Notes: a model not told the origin generated them from the letters alone. A stretch of 64,000 nucleotides of DNA from Antedon mediterranea (GCF_964355755.1 NC_092672.1:12084501-12148500); one strand, 5' to 3'; counted from the first letter of the stretch, positions 1 to 10,259 are shown. Program-made: numbers and translations.

Positions 1-824
1 GAGGGGGTCCCCAACTTATGTACGAAAAAAAAAATCGCGGGCCGCCAAGGGCCCCCGGTGGGGGTCCAGGGGGCGAAGCCCCCGTAAGCAACGCGTTCTA
101 GCGTCATTTGAGGTCATTTTAATCAGATTTAGGGTAGCCACTTTTTCCATTTTTTATAATGCATAAATAAAATACTGCGTGCAAAAAAACGATGCGCGAT
201 GACTGTTTCAATCTATATTTTTCAATTTAAAAAATAAAAGTTCAAAGAAAATTTAGAAAAATAGAGTTGGAGGTCCCGGAAATTGGACTTATTATACTTC
301 AAAACATGAAACAAAATATATAAGTCCCTATCAAGGTTGTGACTGAGCTAAGAAATGTTTGAAAAATAGAGATGTTAGGTCCCGGAAAATGCACTTCTTG
401 TACTTCGAAATATGACCAGCTTTATTGTTGAGCTAAGAAACTGTTTAAAACTAGAGCTGCAGGTCTTCAAAAAATTGCATTTTATACTTCGGAAACATCA
501 GGCCTAGAGGCTTAAAAAACGCAAGCGTAGACCTTTTTCAGTCGGGAAATAAGTGTATTCCTCCCAAGTGTATGCGTGCGTACCATCTGGACTTCCGAGT
601 GGTGAGAAATTCATGACATACAGGACATTGAAAATGTAATAACTTAGCTATAATAAGATGTTGGCAAATGGCATGTTTTTTTGTTTAGTAATGGATGAAA
701 AATTTATTTTAGGTGCCCCACGGTACAGAATGTTACTTGTAAATTAAAAAAATTGGTGAACATACGAACAATTAACATAATTCGTTTTTGCTGTAGTGTA
801 GCGTACGTCGACGCAGTACACGAC
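1..824. other. Non-coding flank with GC-rich hairpins and diverged repeats
   Basis: I see no gene here. The first 90 bases hold G/C-rich inverted motifs (a run of Gs, then GCGAAGCCCCC, around 68-83). A related hairpin motif (GGGGGCTAGAGCCCCC) recurs at about 1483-1498, so the two sites may belong to one repeat family. Between about 262 and 500 there are three diverged copies of a roughly 100-bp unit, marked by AGGTCCCGGAAA-type sequence followed by TATACTTC or GTACTTCG. The short open frames have no recognisable content. Confidence 0.5.
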
Positions 825-1478
825 GTAACCGTCAGTAAACTTCGCCTGGAAAATAACTACAGTACACATTTTTGGTCCCTGGATGGAACATGATATCACG
901 CGTCTCGACCCAACGTTGAACGATTCGTACAAAGCGATACCGCCAGACAAGTGCGAACCTAGCTATTGTTTAGTAGTAAGTTAGATCGCTGGCAATAATG
1001 AGTGCATATAAAGTGCATACTATCACTCTGACGTACTCTCTCACGGTCAATGAAATGTCACGGTTTTCTAGGCGCTGAAGCTAGCTACGAAGTGAACGCG
1101 AACGCTTTTTACTGTATATTATATTTCCCGACAAAAAGTACCCGTGTTTCCTTCGGTAACCGTCGGTAAACTTCGCCTGGAAAATAACTACATTACACAT
1201 TTTGGTCCCTGGATGGAACTTGATATCACGCGTCTCACCCAACGTTGAACGATTCGTACAAAGGGATACCGCCAGACAAGTGCGTACCTAGCTAATGTTT
1301 AGTAGTAAGTTACATCGCTGGCAATAAATGAATGCATAAAAGTGCATAATAGCCCTCTGACGTACTCTCACGGTCAATGGAACGTCGTGGTTTTCTAGGC
1401 GCTGAAGCTATATGAAGTGAACGCGAACGTTTTTTACTGTATATTATATTCCCCGACAAAAAGTACCCGTGCTCCCCG
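825..1478. repeat. Two-copy tandem repeat, period about 331 bp
   Basis: Copy one is 825-1155 and copy two 1156-1478. Both start with GTAACCGTC and run through the same landmarks: AACTTCGCCTGG, GGTCCCTGGATGGAAC, GATATCACGCGTCTC, ACCGCCAGACAAGTGCG, TTTCTAGGCGCTGAAGCTA and CCCGACAAAAAGTACCCGTG. Scattered substitutions and small indels separate the copies, so the duplication is not very recent. No coding function is visible. Confidence 0.85.
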
Positions 1479-1915
1479 ACGAGGGGGCTAGAGCCCCCGT
1501 AGCCCATCCCCCCCCCCCCCTTCCCCCCGCTGGCGCCACCACTGCCACTGATACCCTCTCTTTGAAGATCCCGCTTTGTGAATAAAATGGTCTCTGGTGC
1601 ACGTGCGTACAATTGAGGGACTAGTGCTGTCCCACCACCGTACCACGCCGAAAGTGCTAAAGTCGCTATCCAATCGAGTTTGAACAATACCATGAAAGCC
1701 CCAGTGCTCTAATGGTCAAACGGCTTTTTCGCATTCGCACAAATTTCCTAATCTTTACCGTTTCAGATTAATTCATTGAATTTCAGTACATCACAAAAGA
1801 GACAATATAAATAATCATAAAAAAATAATCTAGGATCCACCTACAATACCAAAACCAATTATGTTTTTATTTAACAATATTGAAGGTGGACTCTAACCTT
1901 ACGGTTTTGATTAGG
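1479..1915. other. Poly-C tract and unrecognised spacer
   Basis: A hairpin at 1483-1498 is followed by a C-rich tract with a long C run (about 1506-1530). A SINE-like piece (listed separately) lies at 1661-1735. The remainder to 1915 is AT-rich and shows no gene. A 127-residue minus-strand open frame over the poly-C tract is low-complexity and not supported as coding. Confidence 0.4.
1661..1735 (+). repeat. SINE-like dispersed repeat, copy 1
   Basis: This has the same order of motifs as reverse-strand copies at 17475-17575 and 32400-32513: AGTCGCTATCCAATCG, then GTTTGAACAATACCATG, then AGCCCCAGTG. The last motif resembles a tRNA/SINE A box (consensus TRGCnnAGTGG), most clearly in the 32.4-kb copy. 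Calling it tRNA-derived is inference; the shared sequence is directly visible. Confidence 0.45.
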
Positions 1916-1966
1916 GAGGTTTCGCAACCTTATGAATACGATAACGAAAACGGATACGTCACAAAT
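1916..1966 (+). repeat. Left terminal inverted repeat of a transposon enclosing the Penelope-like element
   Basis: GATAACGAAAACGGATACG and the sequence before it (GGTTTCGCAACCTTATGAAT) match, in inverted orientation, 5591-5641 downstream of the Penelope-like element. The two arms are nearly perfect over the inner 25 bases and diverged outside. This suggests a TIR transposon of which only the ends and some inner flank remain around a later insertion. Confidence 0.6.
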
Positions 1967-2079
1967 TTGTGAAACTTTTAAGCTGATCCCCATTTTAATA
2001 TTCGTAAAGCGTATTCGTGTTGACGAATATCACTAGTCATATTCGTAACTAAAAAACGAGTATAGTTTTTATCTATTTT

Positions 2080-2213
2080 GCTACTTAATTAGTTGTTGTT
2101 TTATATTTTATTCATTGGATTTGATAATGACCCCATGATGGAGTCGAAACGTCGTTCTCTTTTAAGCGTTATTTTTATATTATGTATTTACAATAAACGT
2201 ACCCTCATTCGTA
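2080..2213 (+). repeat. 5' terminal direct repeat (pLTR) of the Penelope-like element
   Basis: This matches 5275-5408 over its full 134 bp with a handful of substitutions. It contains CCATGATGGAGTCGAAACGTCG (about 2132-2153). The GAAAC-GTC part resembles the 3' half of hammerhead ribozymes known from PLE terminal repeats, but the CUGAUGA part is altered (CATGATGG) and stem II is missing, so any ribozyme here looks decayed. Confidence 0.82.
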
Positions 2214-3055
2214 ATTTGAAACGCGATGACCAGCTTCACTTGTTCAGGAGACTTGAACAGTGTAGCAAGAAATTAGTAAGTTGTGAAACGTCAATTGAAT
2301 TTCTTCAATTATGTCAAAACCTTGGACTCACTCCGACATTTGCCAAAGTGGATCAGGAAAAGTCAAAGAGATGGAGCAATTCTGCTAAATTCTTTGAGAA
2401 AAATGTAATATCGGAAGAGCTGAAAGCAAAGCTGAAACTTCTTAGTAATCTCAGAAAAGAAATAAATACTATTTACACAAAAATCAGAAGTCAATGTTGG
2501 TCATTTCGTTATCTCGCTATTCTTCAGACTATGACCAAGCTACGCTGTAATCAGTATGGAGCAGAAATGAATGGACATTCTAAGAAAATCGCAAACCTAA
2601 TGTACAGAGGTAAGAATGTGGATGAACACATCATTAATATATCATCATATAGACTATCGTTCTTTCAAAAGCTAGCGCTCAGCCGTGGCTTACAATTTGC
2701 TTACCCTCACCGAGTTTCATCCATGGAAATTAAAGCAAATTTCGAGAAAGCGTACTGGAAGCTGGAGCCTAAAATTGTTGGTGAGGAAACTAAAGAATTA
2801 ACAGCAGTTACTCTAAAGTCTATCGCACTTAATTATATAGAAAGGAAAGGACCATCCTCACCAAAAGCCTTAACAAGAGCGCTTGGCCAATTAAAGAAGA
2901 GAGGTGATATAAACATCACAAAGCCAGACAAAGGATCAGGAGTAGTCATGGATAGAAGTGAGTATGAACATTTATTATGTGAAGCATCGGTCAACAATGT
3001 TTCCAAATTTATACCAATCTCTACTGAACAACCAAGAACAAGAGGAAGCCAATGA
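2214..3055 (+). pseudogene. Penelope-like element: N-terminal region and start of reverse transcriptase
   Basis: One open frame (2093-3055, first ATG inside the terminal repeat) carries the conserved N-terminal PLE region. It ends in the first RT block, including ITKPDKGSGVVMDRSEY near residues 276-292, which is typical of PLE reverse transcriptases. The frame stops at 3053-3055, just after PRTRG, where other PLEs continue directly into HYHPLLKKEK. Here that motif is in another frame from 3052, so a single frameshift near 3040-3050 separates the two halves. RT function is by family, not tested. Confidence 0.85.
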
Positions 3056-3679
3056 CACATTACCATCCACTCCTGAAAAAGGAGAAAGATATGATTTCAA
3101 CGGTTCATAAAATTCTTCCAAAAGAAATTGCTAAATCAATTTGTCAAACCGGATCAAGGTTAGCTCATTTGTATGGATTGCTTAAAACACACAAAGAAAA
3201 GTTATCTATGAGACTAATCTTGTCAGCAACAGGTACCTACAATTATAAATTAGCTCAGTGGCTGGATGAGAAGTTGAAACCGCTATCCCAGAACGCATAT
3301 ACAATAGATGATGTATTTAGCTTTGCAGCTGATATACGCTCCACCGTTATAAATGCTAGTGATATTTTGGTATCATATGATGTCTCGTCCTTATTCACAA
3401 ATGTTCCTTTAACCGAGACAATTCAAATTATTGCTGATAAAGCATTTACTAACAACTGGTTCAATGATGATTATGGACTAAACTTAGATAAGGACGATTT
3501 AATTGTACTCCTCAATATAGCAACGAAAGATCAGCTATTCCAATTTAATGGTAACTTGTATGAACAGGTTGATGGAGTTGCAATGGGATCACATCTAGGG
3601 CCCCTTATGGCAAATGTATTTATGTGCCACATCGAGGAACGCCTTGAATCTACGAACCACATGCCCAAATACTACAAAC
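3052..3679 (+). pseudogene. Penelope-like element: RT core, interrupted before the catalytic YxDD
   Basis: This frame contains HYHPLLKKEKDM, the LYGLLKTHK block, the aspartate motif SYDVSSLFTNVPL (RT motif A) and GVAMGSHLGPLMANVFM (RT motif B), all characteristic of PLE RT. After KYYKR the frame runs into unrelated LINE sequence (about 3680). The downstream half resumes at IDDTLVFMPNLEAANE (about 4087), so the insertion lies within or beside the motif C YxDD signature. The fusion gives one open frame to 3840, but it is an accident of insertion. Confidence 0.85.
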
Positions 3680-4093
3680 GTATACGTATTTCTTTTTTTA
3701 AAACTACTTCTTTTAAACATAGCATTAAGTTCACTGGTCCTAAATTCTGGGAAAACGTACCAGTTAATATAAAAAGTGCTTTGTCTAAGAAGAGTTTTTC
3801 TTTTAAATTGAAACGGCACCTCTTATCTAGTTATGTTTAATTATCCTTTCACTCATTGTAGTTTTGATATTTAGTCTTTTCGGTACCCTGAATCTAAAAG
3901 TCTTCATTACTGTTTTTGTCCTGTTTCCGGTTCCCGTGTTGTCCTGTTTTTTTTTTTTTCATTTTCTATGGGCTGCCTTATACAAGCTTTGCTTTTTAGG
4001 AATGTTGCCCCTCTTATTTTAATAATTTTTACTGTTAAGTTTTATTTTCTATGAAAGACAAGAGAAATAAATGTTACTTTGATTTGATTGATG
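3680..4093 (+). mobile_element. 5'-truncated LINE 3' end inserted in the Penelope RT
   Basis: The first part encodes a typical non-LTR retrotransposon RT C-terminus (FTGPKFWENVP, then FKLKRHLL, stop at 3838-3840). A 3' UTR with a T-rich stretch follows, then AATAAATGTTACTTTGATTTGATTGATG. The terminal TTTGATTTGATTGATG is a short tandem-repeat tail as seen in CR1/L2-type LINEs. Only the last ~50 codons and the UTR are present, as expected of 5'-truncated insertions. I could not define a target-site duplication. Confidence 0.75.
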
Positions 4094-4992
4094 ACACACT
4101 AGTATTCATGCCAAATCTAGAAGCAGCCAATGAATGTTTAGCTTTACTTAACACAACCCATCCTGCGATAGCGTTCACAATGGAAACTGCCGTGAACAAT
4201 TCAATCCCTTTCCTAGGAATGCTGATAACCAAAGATTTGGAAAAATTGCACACACGGGTTTATAGAAAGCCAACAGACACAGGCTTATTGCTACACTACA
4301 ATACTCACGTTGACAACAAGTATAAAAGGTCACTTGTTATAACTATGTTCAATCGGGCTTACAAACTACCGTCGACCCACCAGCTTTTTAATGATGAATG
4401 TGAAATTCTAAGGAAGATTTTTAAGCGTCTGAAATATCCAGATGAACTAATAACAACAACCATACAGAACGTTAAACCAGCAGAGAGCAATAACAACACT
4501 GCAGAAGGTGAAACAGATTTATCCGAAATACCAGTACGAATCATCCTGCCATTCAAAGACCAGAAATCTGCGAACTCCGTCAAGCGACAACTATGCCAAC
4601 TAAGTCACAAGATAAACAAAAACATTGTCCCTGTATTCATAAGTAAAAAAGTTAAAGATAACATTAGGAAAGTCGAAAAGAAACCTACTATTATAAGTCA
4701 ACAATGTGTTGTGTATAAATTTAAATGTGACTTGTGCGATGCAAGTTATGTTGGATATACATGCCGACACCTCTACCAACGCATTGTTGAACATAGTAGA
4801 TACTTAATAGGACAGCATTTGAAGGATCATAACGTGATTGTTAATCCAAGTAAAATTAATTCATGTTTTAGTATACTTAGGAAATGCAAAAACCAATTTG
4901 ACTGTCTTATCTATGAAATGTTGTATATAAGACAATTAAAACCTAGTCTGAATAAACAAAGTGACTCTGTAAAAGCTAAGCTTTTCATTTGA
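4094..4992 (+). pseudogene. Penelope-like element: RT C-terminal half and GIY-YIG endonuclease
   Basis: The frame (open from 4051) begins with the DD of the RT catalytic motif (IDDTLVFM), then IPFLGMLITK and the primer-grip/thumb region. From about residue 219 it reads CVVYKFKCDLC then SYVGYT and LYQRIVEH, the GIY-YIG fold with the cysteine pair found in PLE endonucleases, followed by the CLIYEMLYIRQLKPSLN block. GIY-YIG makes the chromosomal nick that primes reverse transcription in these elements. The domain itself is uninterrupted, but the upstream insertion separates it from an intact RT. Confidence 0.87.
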
Positions 4993-5032
4993 CAGGATGT
5001 TAGACAATAGGTATTTTGTTATTTAAACTATG

Positions 5033-5045
5033 ACCCTTGGCTTGT
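5033..5045 (+). repeat. SINE target-site duplication, left
   Basis: ACCCTTGGCTTGT, repeated exactly at 5262-5274. These 13 bp flank the SINE and show that it inserted by target-primed retrotransposition into the 3' UTR of the Penelope-like element. Confidence 0.85.
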
Positions 5046-5261
5046 TACTTGACTGTCATACAGATAGACCCGGGTTCAATTCCCGACAACTCCCAGTCCA
5101 CTCAGCTGTAAATGAGTACCTGGTTGAAAATACTAGGGAGAAAAAGGCGGCGTGGAAAGGAACTGGCCACCCTACCACATAATGCCGAGGCTTAGTACAA
5201 TGAGCTCCTAACAGCTCATTCCCCTACGTTCAGAGAACACGGGACTCACCTTTACCTTTTT
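5046..5261 (+). mobile_element. tRNA-derived SINE with deuterostome-type central domain
   Basis: The 5' part holds a Pol III B-box/T-arm (CCCGGGTTCAATTCCCGA) but no A box, so the head is 5'-truncated. The middle has CAGCTGTAAATGAGTACCTGG and AAGGAACTGGCCACCCTACC, motifs I recognise from the conserved cores of deuterostome SINEs (Deu/SURF-like). The tail has AGCTCATTCCCC and a CTTTACCTTTTT end. Flanking 13-bp duplications are perfect. The subfamily name is not assigned. Confidence 0.85.
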
Positions 5262-5274
5262 ACCCTTGGCTTGT
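5262..5274 (+). repeat. SINE target-site duplication, right
   Basis: Exact copy of 5033-5045, directly followed by the 3' terminal repeat of the Penelope-like element. Confidence 0.85.
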
Positions 5275-5408
5275 GCTACCTTATTAGTTGTTGTTTAATA
5301 ATTTATTCATTGGACTTGATAATGACCCCATGATGGAGTCGAAACACCGTTCTCTTTTAAGCGTTATTTTTATATTATGTATTTACAATAAACGTACCCT
5401 CATTCGTA
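5275..5408 (+). repeat. 3' terminal direct repeat (pLTR) of the Penelope-like element
   Basis: Partner of 2080-2213. Differences include CGAAACACCG here versus CGAAACGTCG in the 5' copy, which removes the putative hammerhead stem III/cleavage triplet. The repeat ends at CATTCGTA, after which the sequences diverge. Confidence 0.82.
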
Positions 5409-5590
5409 GTTTACTAAAGTTATTTACTAAAATGCCAGGTCAATTTTGATAAATAGCAGTTTTTAAAGTCCTCACTCGCTTTGATGTTACGCTAGGCCTA
5501 GGCAGCCAAGCAAAACGTACCTGCGCTTCGCTTAAATTTACCGCAGTCATGCGAAACAGATTTTTACTGGCTTACGAAAACGAATACGTG

Positions 5591-5641
5591 TGCGTGACGT
5601 ATCCGTTTTCGTTATCAGATTCGTAAGATTTGGAAACCACT
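5591..5641 (-). repeat. Right terminal inverted repeat of the enclosing TIR transposon
   Basis: GTGACGTATCCGTTTTCGTT and onward to GGAAACCAC is the inverted partner of 1916-1966. The enclosed segment other than the PLE is about 300 bp, so the original transposon was probably a short MITE-like element. Confidence 0.6.
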
Positions 5642-5942
5642 CTATTATTCTAAACTTCTTATTTTCAAACTTTTGCATTCCTCTCATTCATCTCATTCAT
5701 TTTTGGTGAAAAGGAGGGTATTTTATAATATTCTTCCCCTGAGTTTATAGTCTCTCTACCCGAACACGAACAGAATAGAATAATAACTACTGTCACAACT
5801 AGGTTTTTAATCAATATACTTATAACAGAGCATAATAAAAGTTGGACGAACCCACACAAAAAAAAACATTGAAGAATAAAAGAAAATATTCAAAATAATC
5901 AGTAGCCTAGTAATTAGTATTGATTTTAAATCATGCTATTAC

Positions 5943-6047
5943 CTTATCTTTTAATGTAACCGATGCACCATGGGTTAATAGACTGTTCACTACCTCTGAC
6001 TTACAATTGGAATTGGCCAAGTATGATCTTAGAAGTGTTTCACCATT
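5943..6047 (-). CDS. Ankyrin-repeat gene, exon encoding one repeat (A)
   Basis: The reverse strand reads a 105-base exon, AG acceptor at 6048-6049 and GT donor at 5941-5942, open in phase 0. It encodes 35 residues starting NGETLLRSYL and ending VVNSLLTHGASVTLKDK. This fits the ankyrin consensus (DGxTPLHxAx...IVxLLLxHGAxVNxxDK) with a two-residue longer stretch between the helices. It is the most downstream exon seen in transcript order. The usual TPL reads TLL here, and the central CKSEVV differs from the CKLEIV of the other exons, so this is the most diverged copy. Ankyrin repeats are protein-binding scaffolds; the partner is unknown. Confidence 0.82.
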
Positions 6048-8525
6048 CTGAAAAAAAAATAAGATTAGTCTTACGACATCAAATGGAATTTATCGATATA
6101 AAACCAAAAATAATGGGTTTGCAACAAATGATGTAATTAATGTGTATTTATTACTGCGCTTAATGAAGAAAGGACAGCGAATGAGGCACAGGCTGGTAAA
6201 TAGGGTAGAAACGGTAGTACAAGTACATGTACAACACAATGAAGATAGTTTGGTAGATATAAACTGTAAATAGCAAAAAAATGTGATTAGATATGGACCG
6301 TAACAATTTGGCAAGGTATAACATTAACGTTTAAAAAATTGATATTTAGATGAAATAAAATATATAACCATTTTGTGATTTCTTGAACGAGAAATAAAAG
6401 AGGTAGAAAAAAAAGAAAAAAAAGTTTCAAGATGATTTAAACGAATTTTGTAATAAATATACTTACATAGTTAGGGATAGATCACTAAGCATGTTACCAG
6501 ATTTACTTACTTGGTGCACTGATTATTTAAAAAAAATAATGTAAAGGAGTATAATAGAGGGAAAAGATGATTTCACTGGTCAAACAATTGTTTAAAATAT
6601 AATAGTAAGAAAATGAAAAAATAAATTAATAATGAATTATTATGAAAAGTTAAAAAATAACGTCAGTTGTACTACATTATACAATATTACATTAATAGTA
6701 AGTACAATACATTGTAAATGAACAAGTGGGTCGAAAAAAAAGTAGGAATGGAGAACTAAATAACAACTCAAATGGTGATTAATATTAAAACTTACTGTAA
6801 CTTTGGGAAGTTTGGTTTAACACATACGGTAGGTAAATATATGAGTCCTTTGAGAATAAACTTGCAATACTTTGACAATACTGTAAATACCTATTAACTA
6901 TTTTTGGTCCTCATTTGAATCGAACATTTCTTACTGTGAATGTTCGTACTGTTAGATGTAATATAAAAATATATACAAATAAACTTTATTACAGAGATTG
7001 TGGTTAGGCTTCACTGTTAGATATATAAACACATTATTATATAGAAATAAACTTTATAATGACAGTTCCCTCTCAACGTTTGTATTAATTATTAATTAAC
7101 AATTACCAATAATATAAACGTCGTAGTGGTGTATCGTGAATGTACTTTAATATTTCAATCGATTATGACAGTGACAGTTTTAACAAAGTATTACATCGCA
7201 AATGTTTTACTGTATTTAGAGGTTTATTATTTATAGGCCTATAAAACATGAACACAATATTTCGTTACTGAGTGGATAAAGAATATATTTCATTGTTCCT
7301 CTTTGTACTTATCCGCTTTCCCATCCCTCAAACCTAATGTTACATACAAAACACAAATTGGGTTTCTTTAAATGAGTCCAAATTGTGATAAGTTTCTCCT
7401 TCGAAAGTAATTCCCTGGGTGCTAATTTTAGTTGACTACATAAATCATCGTGACTATTTATTCGTTTCTGTAAACGACAATGTATTATATAATAGTACAT
7501 TTGAAATCGCCAGTTTTGTTACGCTGAAATTACTGTGTATTCGAGAACCTACTGTGGGCACGACCTAGAACGTACCATCTAGTATAAATAAATATAGGAA
7601 CAACATACAGTTTACTTAGCTGCACCAGTCAATCAAATAGTCTTTCATTTATGATCAATCTCTCTCCCTATGTTTTGAAGTTCAGTAAGTTTTACAAGAT
7701 CGTAATTATAACCTAAGGTGTAGGTGTGGTTGTTCAGAGAGTGTTGTTGTTCTAGATGGGTAGTTGTCCTAGGGGCATTGCAGTTGGACTAGGCAGTTGT
7801 AAGATAGTGGGACTATAGCAGTCCCTTATTATCGATAAAATTGGCCAGATTTTGTTCTCTCTTTTCTTTTTGAAAACAAATGTTTTACCGTAAGAGCTTA
7901 TGTTATGCTGTTTAATGACATTATACGTTTACTACTACAAGTCCAGAAATAATAGAATATTGGTTTGGCTGTTACTACTTCATAGAAGAACTTTGATTTG
8001 ATTTGTTTTTTACATTTTCTCCCCACTCCTGAGAAAATAGGACAATAAACGTTTTTAGAACCTAAAGAATAATTATATCCATGATGTGTTAATATGACTT
8101 ACACATTTCTACTTATTTCATTTTATTCCAATTCGTATTCTACAGTACAGCAAAGAACCTCCTAATTTTACTTTAGATTTAAAAAATCCTACACTATTAA
8201 TCAATTGATTACATTAGATGATTTGAAAATCAATCTCTCTCTCCGATCGCCCGTTTGCCAGGTTCATACATTTCTTAGTCTTTCTATTATGAAAACATAG
8301 CTAACTGTGCCAATTAAGGAAATCGTTTTTCATAGTTTGTCCTAGAAGTTTTTAGAAAATAAATATTGCTACAGTTATTACAAAATAGACAACACATCCT
8401 AGGTAGGCCTACATACGTCGATATTTTAATAATTTCACGTCAAATATTGTTAAATGTATAGTGTGGTACAACGCCCTCGTAGTCCCCTCTTCACACAAAA
8501 GCAGCTTGTTACTTTGGTTACCAAT
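6048..8525. other. Ankyrin-gene intron, no recognised element
   Basis: AT-rich sequence between exons A and B (minus-strand intron 6048-10675). I see no coding signal, tRNA or clear repeat here; the short open frames look random. A weak forerunner of the 8.5-kb minisatellite motif (GGGTAGTTGTCCTAGG) occurs at about 7757-7772. Confidence 0.45.
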
Positions 8526-8746
8526 CGTAGTTGTCCAAAGCTGTAGTTGTCCTATGGGCCAATTGTAATTTTCCTAGTGGGTAGCTAGAGGGTAGTTTTC
8601 CTAGTGGGTAATTGTCCTAGAGGGTAGTTGTCCTAGAGGGTAGTTGTCCTAATAAAGTAGTTGTCCGTGGGGGGGGGGGGGGGTAGTTGTCCTAAGAGGG
8701 CGATTGTCCAGGGGGTAATTGTCCGGGTGGTAGTTGTCCTAGACCC
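8526..8746. repeat. Minisatellite of GGTAGTTGTCCTAGA-like units
   Basis: About ten degenerate units of roughly 16-19 bp built on GTAGTTGTCCTAGAGGG. They are interrupted by a run of G around 8668-8681. No coding potential is apparent. Confidence 0.8.
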
Positions 8747-8901
8747 GATCATTTTGTTCCAAAATTAACAAGATGCATCACAAAAAACAAACATGCATTA
8801 CTCATCATATGCATTAATCGTCATATGCATAGGTGTCCGCCGGGCTTTAATTTCAAGAGGCGTTGGTCATGTGTTGGAGAACGATTCAAGTACACCCATT
8901 A

Positions 8902-9529
8902 AAGCCAATTTACACAGACGAGCGGTAACGGTAAGCGGTAATTGTAAGCGAAAAACCGCGTGGCTTTTCCCATTTACACAGCGCGCGGAGTTCGCGAACA
9001 GAGTGGTGGAAAGTAGGTGCGTGTAGGCCTCGAGGCTAATGCATGTTACAGTCACTGCTGGCCTGGATGTGACTGACTGTCAGTAGGCCTAGCACACACA
9101 GGCCTAAGTTTTAGAGGAATTGTTGCCTAATAACGTACTAAAATGTATATTTTCTTTTCACTATCCTTATACGAACATTAGTCACGTCGTAGGTGTTTGT
9201 ATTTCTGAATAAAAAGAAGAAGAAACTATAGGCTAGGCCTACTAACGGCACTCGTATTTATTGTCGTCTTTCACTCGACGGACACAAAAAAATATTTGTT
9301 GATAGATGACGTCATTTCAATCATGTCGTTGGTTGGCAAGAATCCATAATTACCGCGCGGTATTTTCACAAAATCGAATCTGTTTCAATCCTGAGCGGAT
9401 TTCCGCTCAACCGCTCGTCCGCTCCGCGTTCTGTGTAAATGGTCATAAGAAATAACATAGATTCTATTTTTGCGTTTTCCGCTCAACTTTACCGCTTACC
9501 GTTACCGCTCGTCTGTGTAAATTGGCCTT
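8902..9529. mobile_element. TIR transposon (MITE-like), about 0.63 kb
   Basis: The left end (about 8902-8942) reads AAGCCAATTTACACAGACG then AGCGGTAACGGTAAGCGGTAA. The right end (about 9488-9529) is its reverse complement with a one-base indel. A second, internal inverted pair (CCATTTACACAG... near 8970 and ...CTGTGTAAATGG near 9430) gives subterminal repeats. TA lies just outside each end, compatible with a TA target duplication. There is no transposase, so it would be non-autonomous. Superfamily not assigned. Confidence 0.75.
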
Positions 9530-9550
9530 TAGAGGGTGCGCGAGCGAAGC

Positions 9551-9762
9551 GAGTTTTGAGTTCAATTTTATTCAGTTTCTTTAATATTTTTGTTTTGAAA
9601 GCTTCGCTTCACGTATAAACGTAAAACTAGTAGTAGTAGGTTGACGATGTACTGACGCATATTAGTATGTTGACGCGGGTTTCAAACGTAAGTTGTTAAC
9701 GCAAGTTGACGTCAAGTAGCAGGATAGAAGGTAATACAACGCGACGATTTATCTCCACTCGC
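9551..9762 (+). repeat. 212-bp direct repeat, left copy (LTR-like)
   Basis: Appears identical by eye to 10260-10471 across 212 bases (GAGTTTTGAGTTC... to ...TCTCCACTCGC), with different flanks on both sides. Such a pair around a short interior fits a small non-autonomous LTR-type element, but the ends are not the usual TG...CA. Confidence 0.8.
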
Positions 9763-10259
9763 ACAGAGTAACTACTAAAAGCAGGGAAATATTTTAATCT
9801 AGCAATGGGTGGCCAATATATTTTTTTATGTCCGAGAACGAATATTAAGTAAGAAGTTACAAATCAGATACAAAAGAGCTATTGTTTAGCCAATAAAAAT
9901 CAAAAATATTTAATAGACTTTTATTAATTGGTGATGCTAAAACAAGAAGATTAATCAAAAGACAATTTACAAAATACTGTGTATTCCTTTCGGTAAAAGT
10001 TGATTTAAATAATTAAACAATACATTTATCAAAAAGGAAAAATGAAAAAAAAACCAAACAAAATGATTTGCCTTTATTGAAATTCAAATTAAAAATTAAA
10101 TTTTGCAAGCTTATCTCTAATTATCTAATTAAATGTACTGGTAAAAAACTATAAATAGTATGGCGAGAGTGATATAACAACTGTAGAATGATAATTTCTT
10201 ATTATGATGTTGTTTCTTCATATGCCTGACAATAAAAATTATAATTATTTTATCTTAAT
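9763..10259. other. AT-rich interior between the 212-bp direct repeats
   Basis: About 497 bp with no open frame of note. No clear primer-binding site or polypurine tract was recognised. Confidence 0.5.

Larger units (their letters stand above)
2080..5408 (+). mobile_element. Penelope-like retroelement with two nested insertions
   Basis: The element is bounded by 134-bp direct terminal repeats (2080-2213 and 5275-5408), like the pseudo-LTRs of Penelope-like elements (PLEs). Between them, in order, are an N-terminal PLE region and RT start (2214-3055), the RT core in a shifted frame (3052-3679), an inserted LINE 3' fragment (about 3680-4093), the rest of RT plus a GIY-YIG endonuclease (4094-4992), and a SINE with target duplications (5033-5274). 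The frameshift and insertions make it inactive. It sits inside an older TIR element. Confidence 0.88.

Noticed and set aside
1483-1498. GGGGGCTAGAGCCCCC hairpin as a transcription terminator
   Set aside because: Bacterial-style terminators do not apply here; a similar hairpin near position 70 suggests a repeat motif.
1310-1693. 127-residue minus-strand frame
   Set aside because: Crosses a poly-C tract and a tandem repeat; glycine-rich composition is from the C run, with no domain.
3595-3840. Fused open frame ending in the LINE part (plus) and a shadow frame on minus
   Set aside because: The plus frame is an accidental join of Penelope RT and LINE sequence, and the minus frame is its shadow.
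5046-5090. tRNA gene
   Set aside because: Only the B box/T-arm part is present, without A box or acceptor stem, and it continues into a SINE core.
8793-9055. Frames of 77 (plus) and 62 (minus) residues
   Set aside because: Both lie over the left TIR of the 8.9-kb element and show no coding features.
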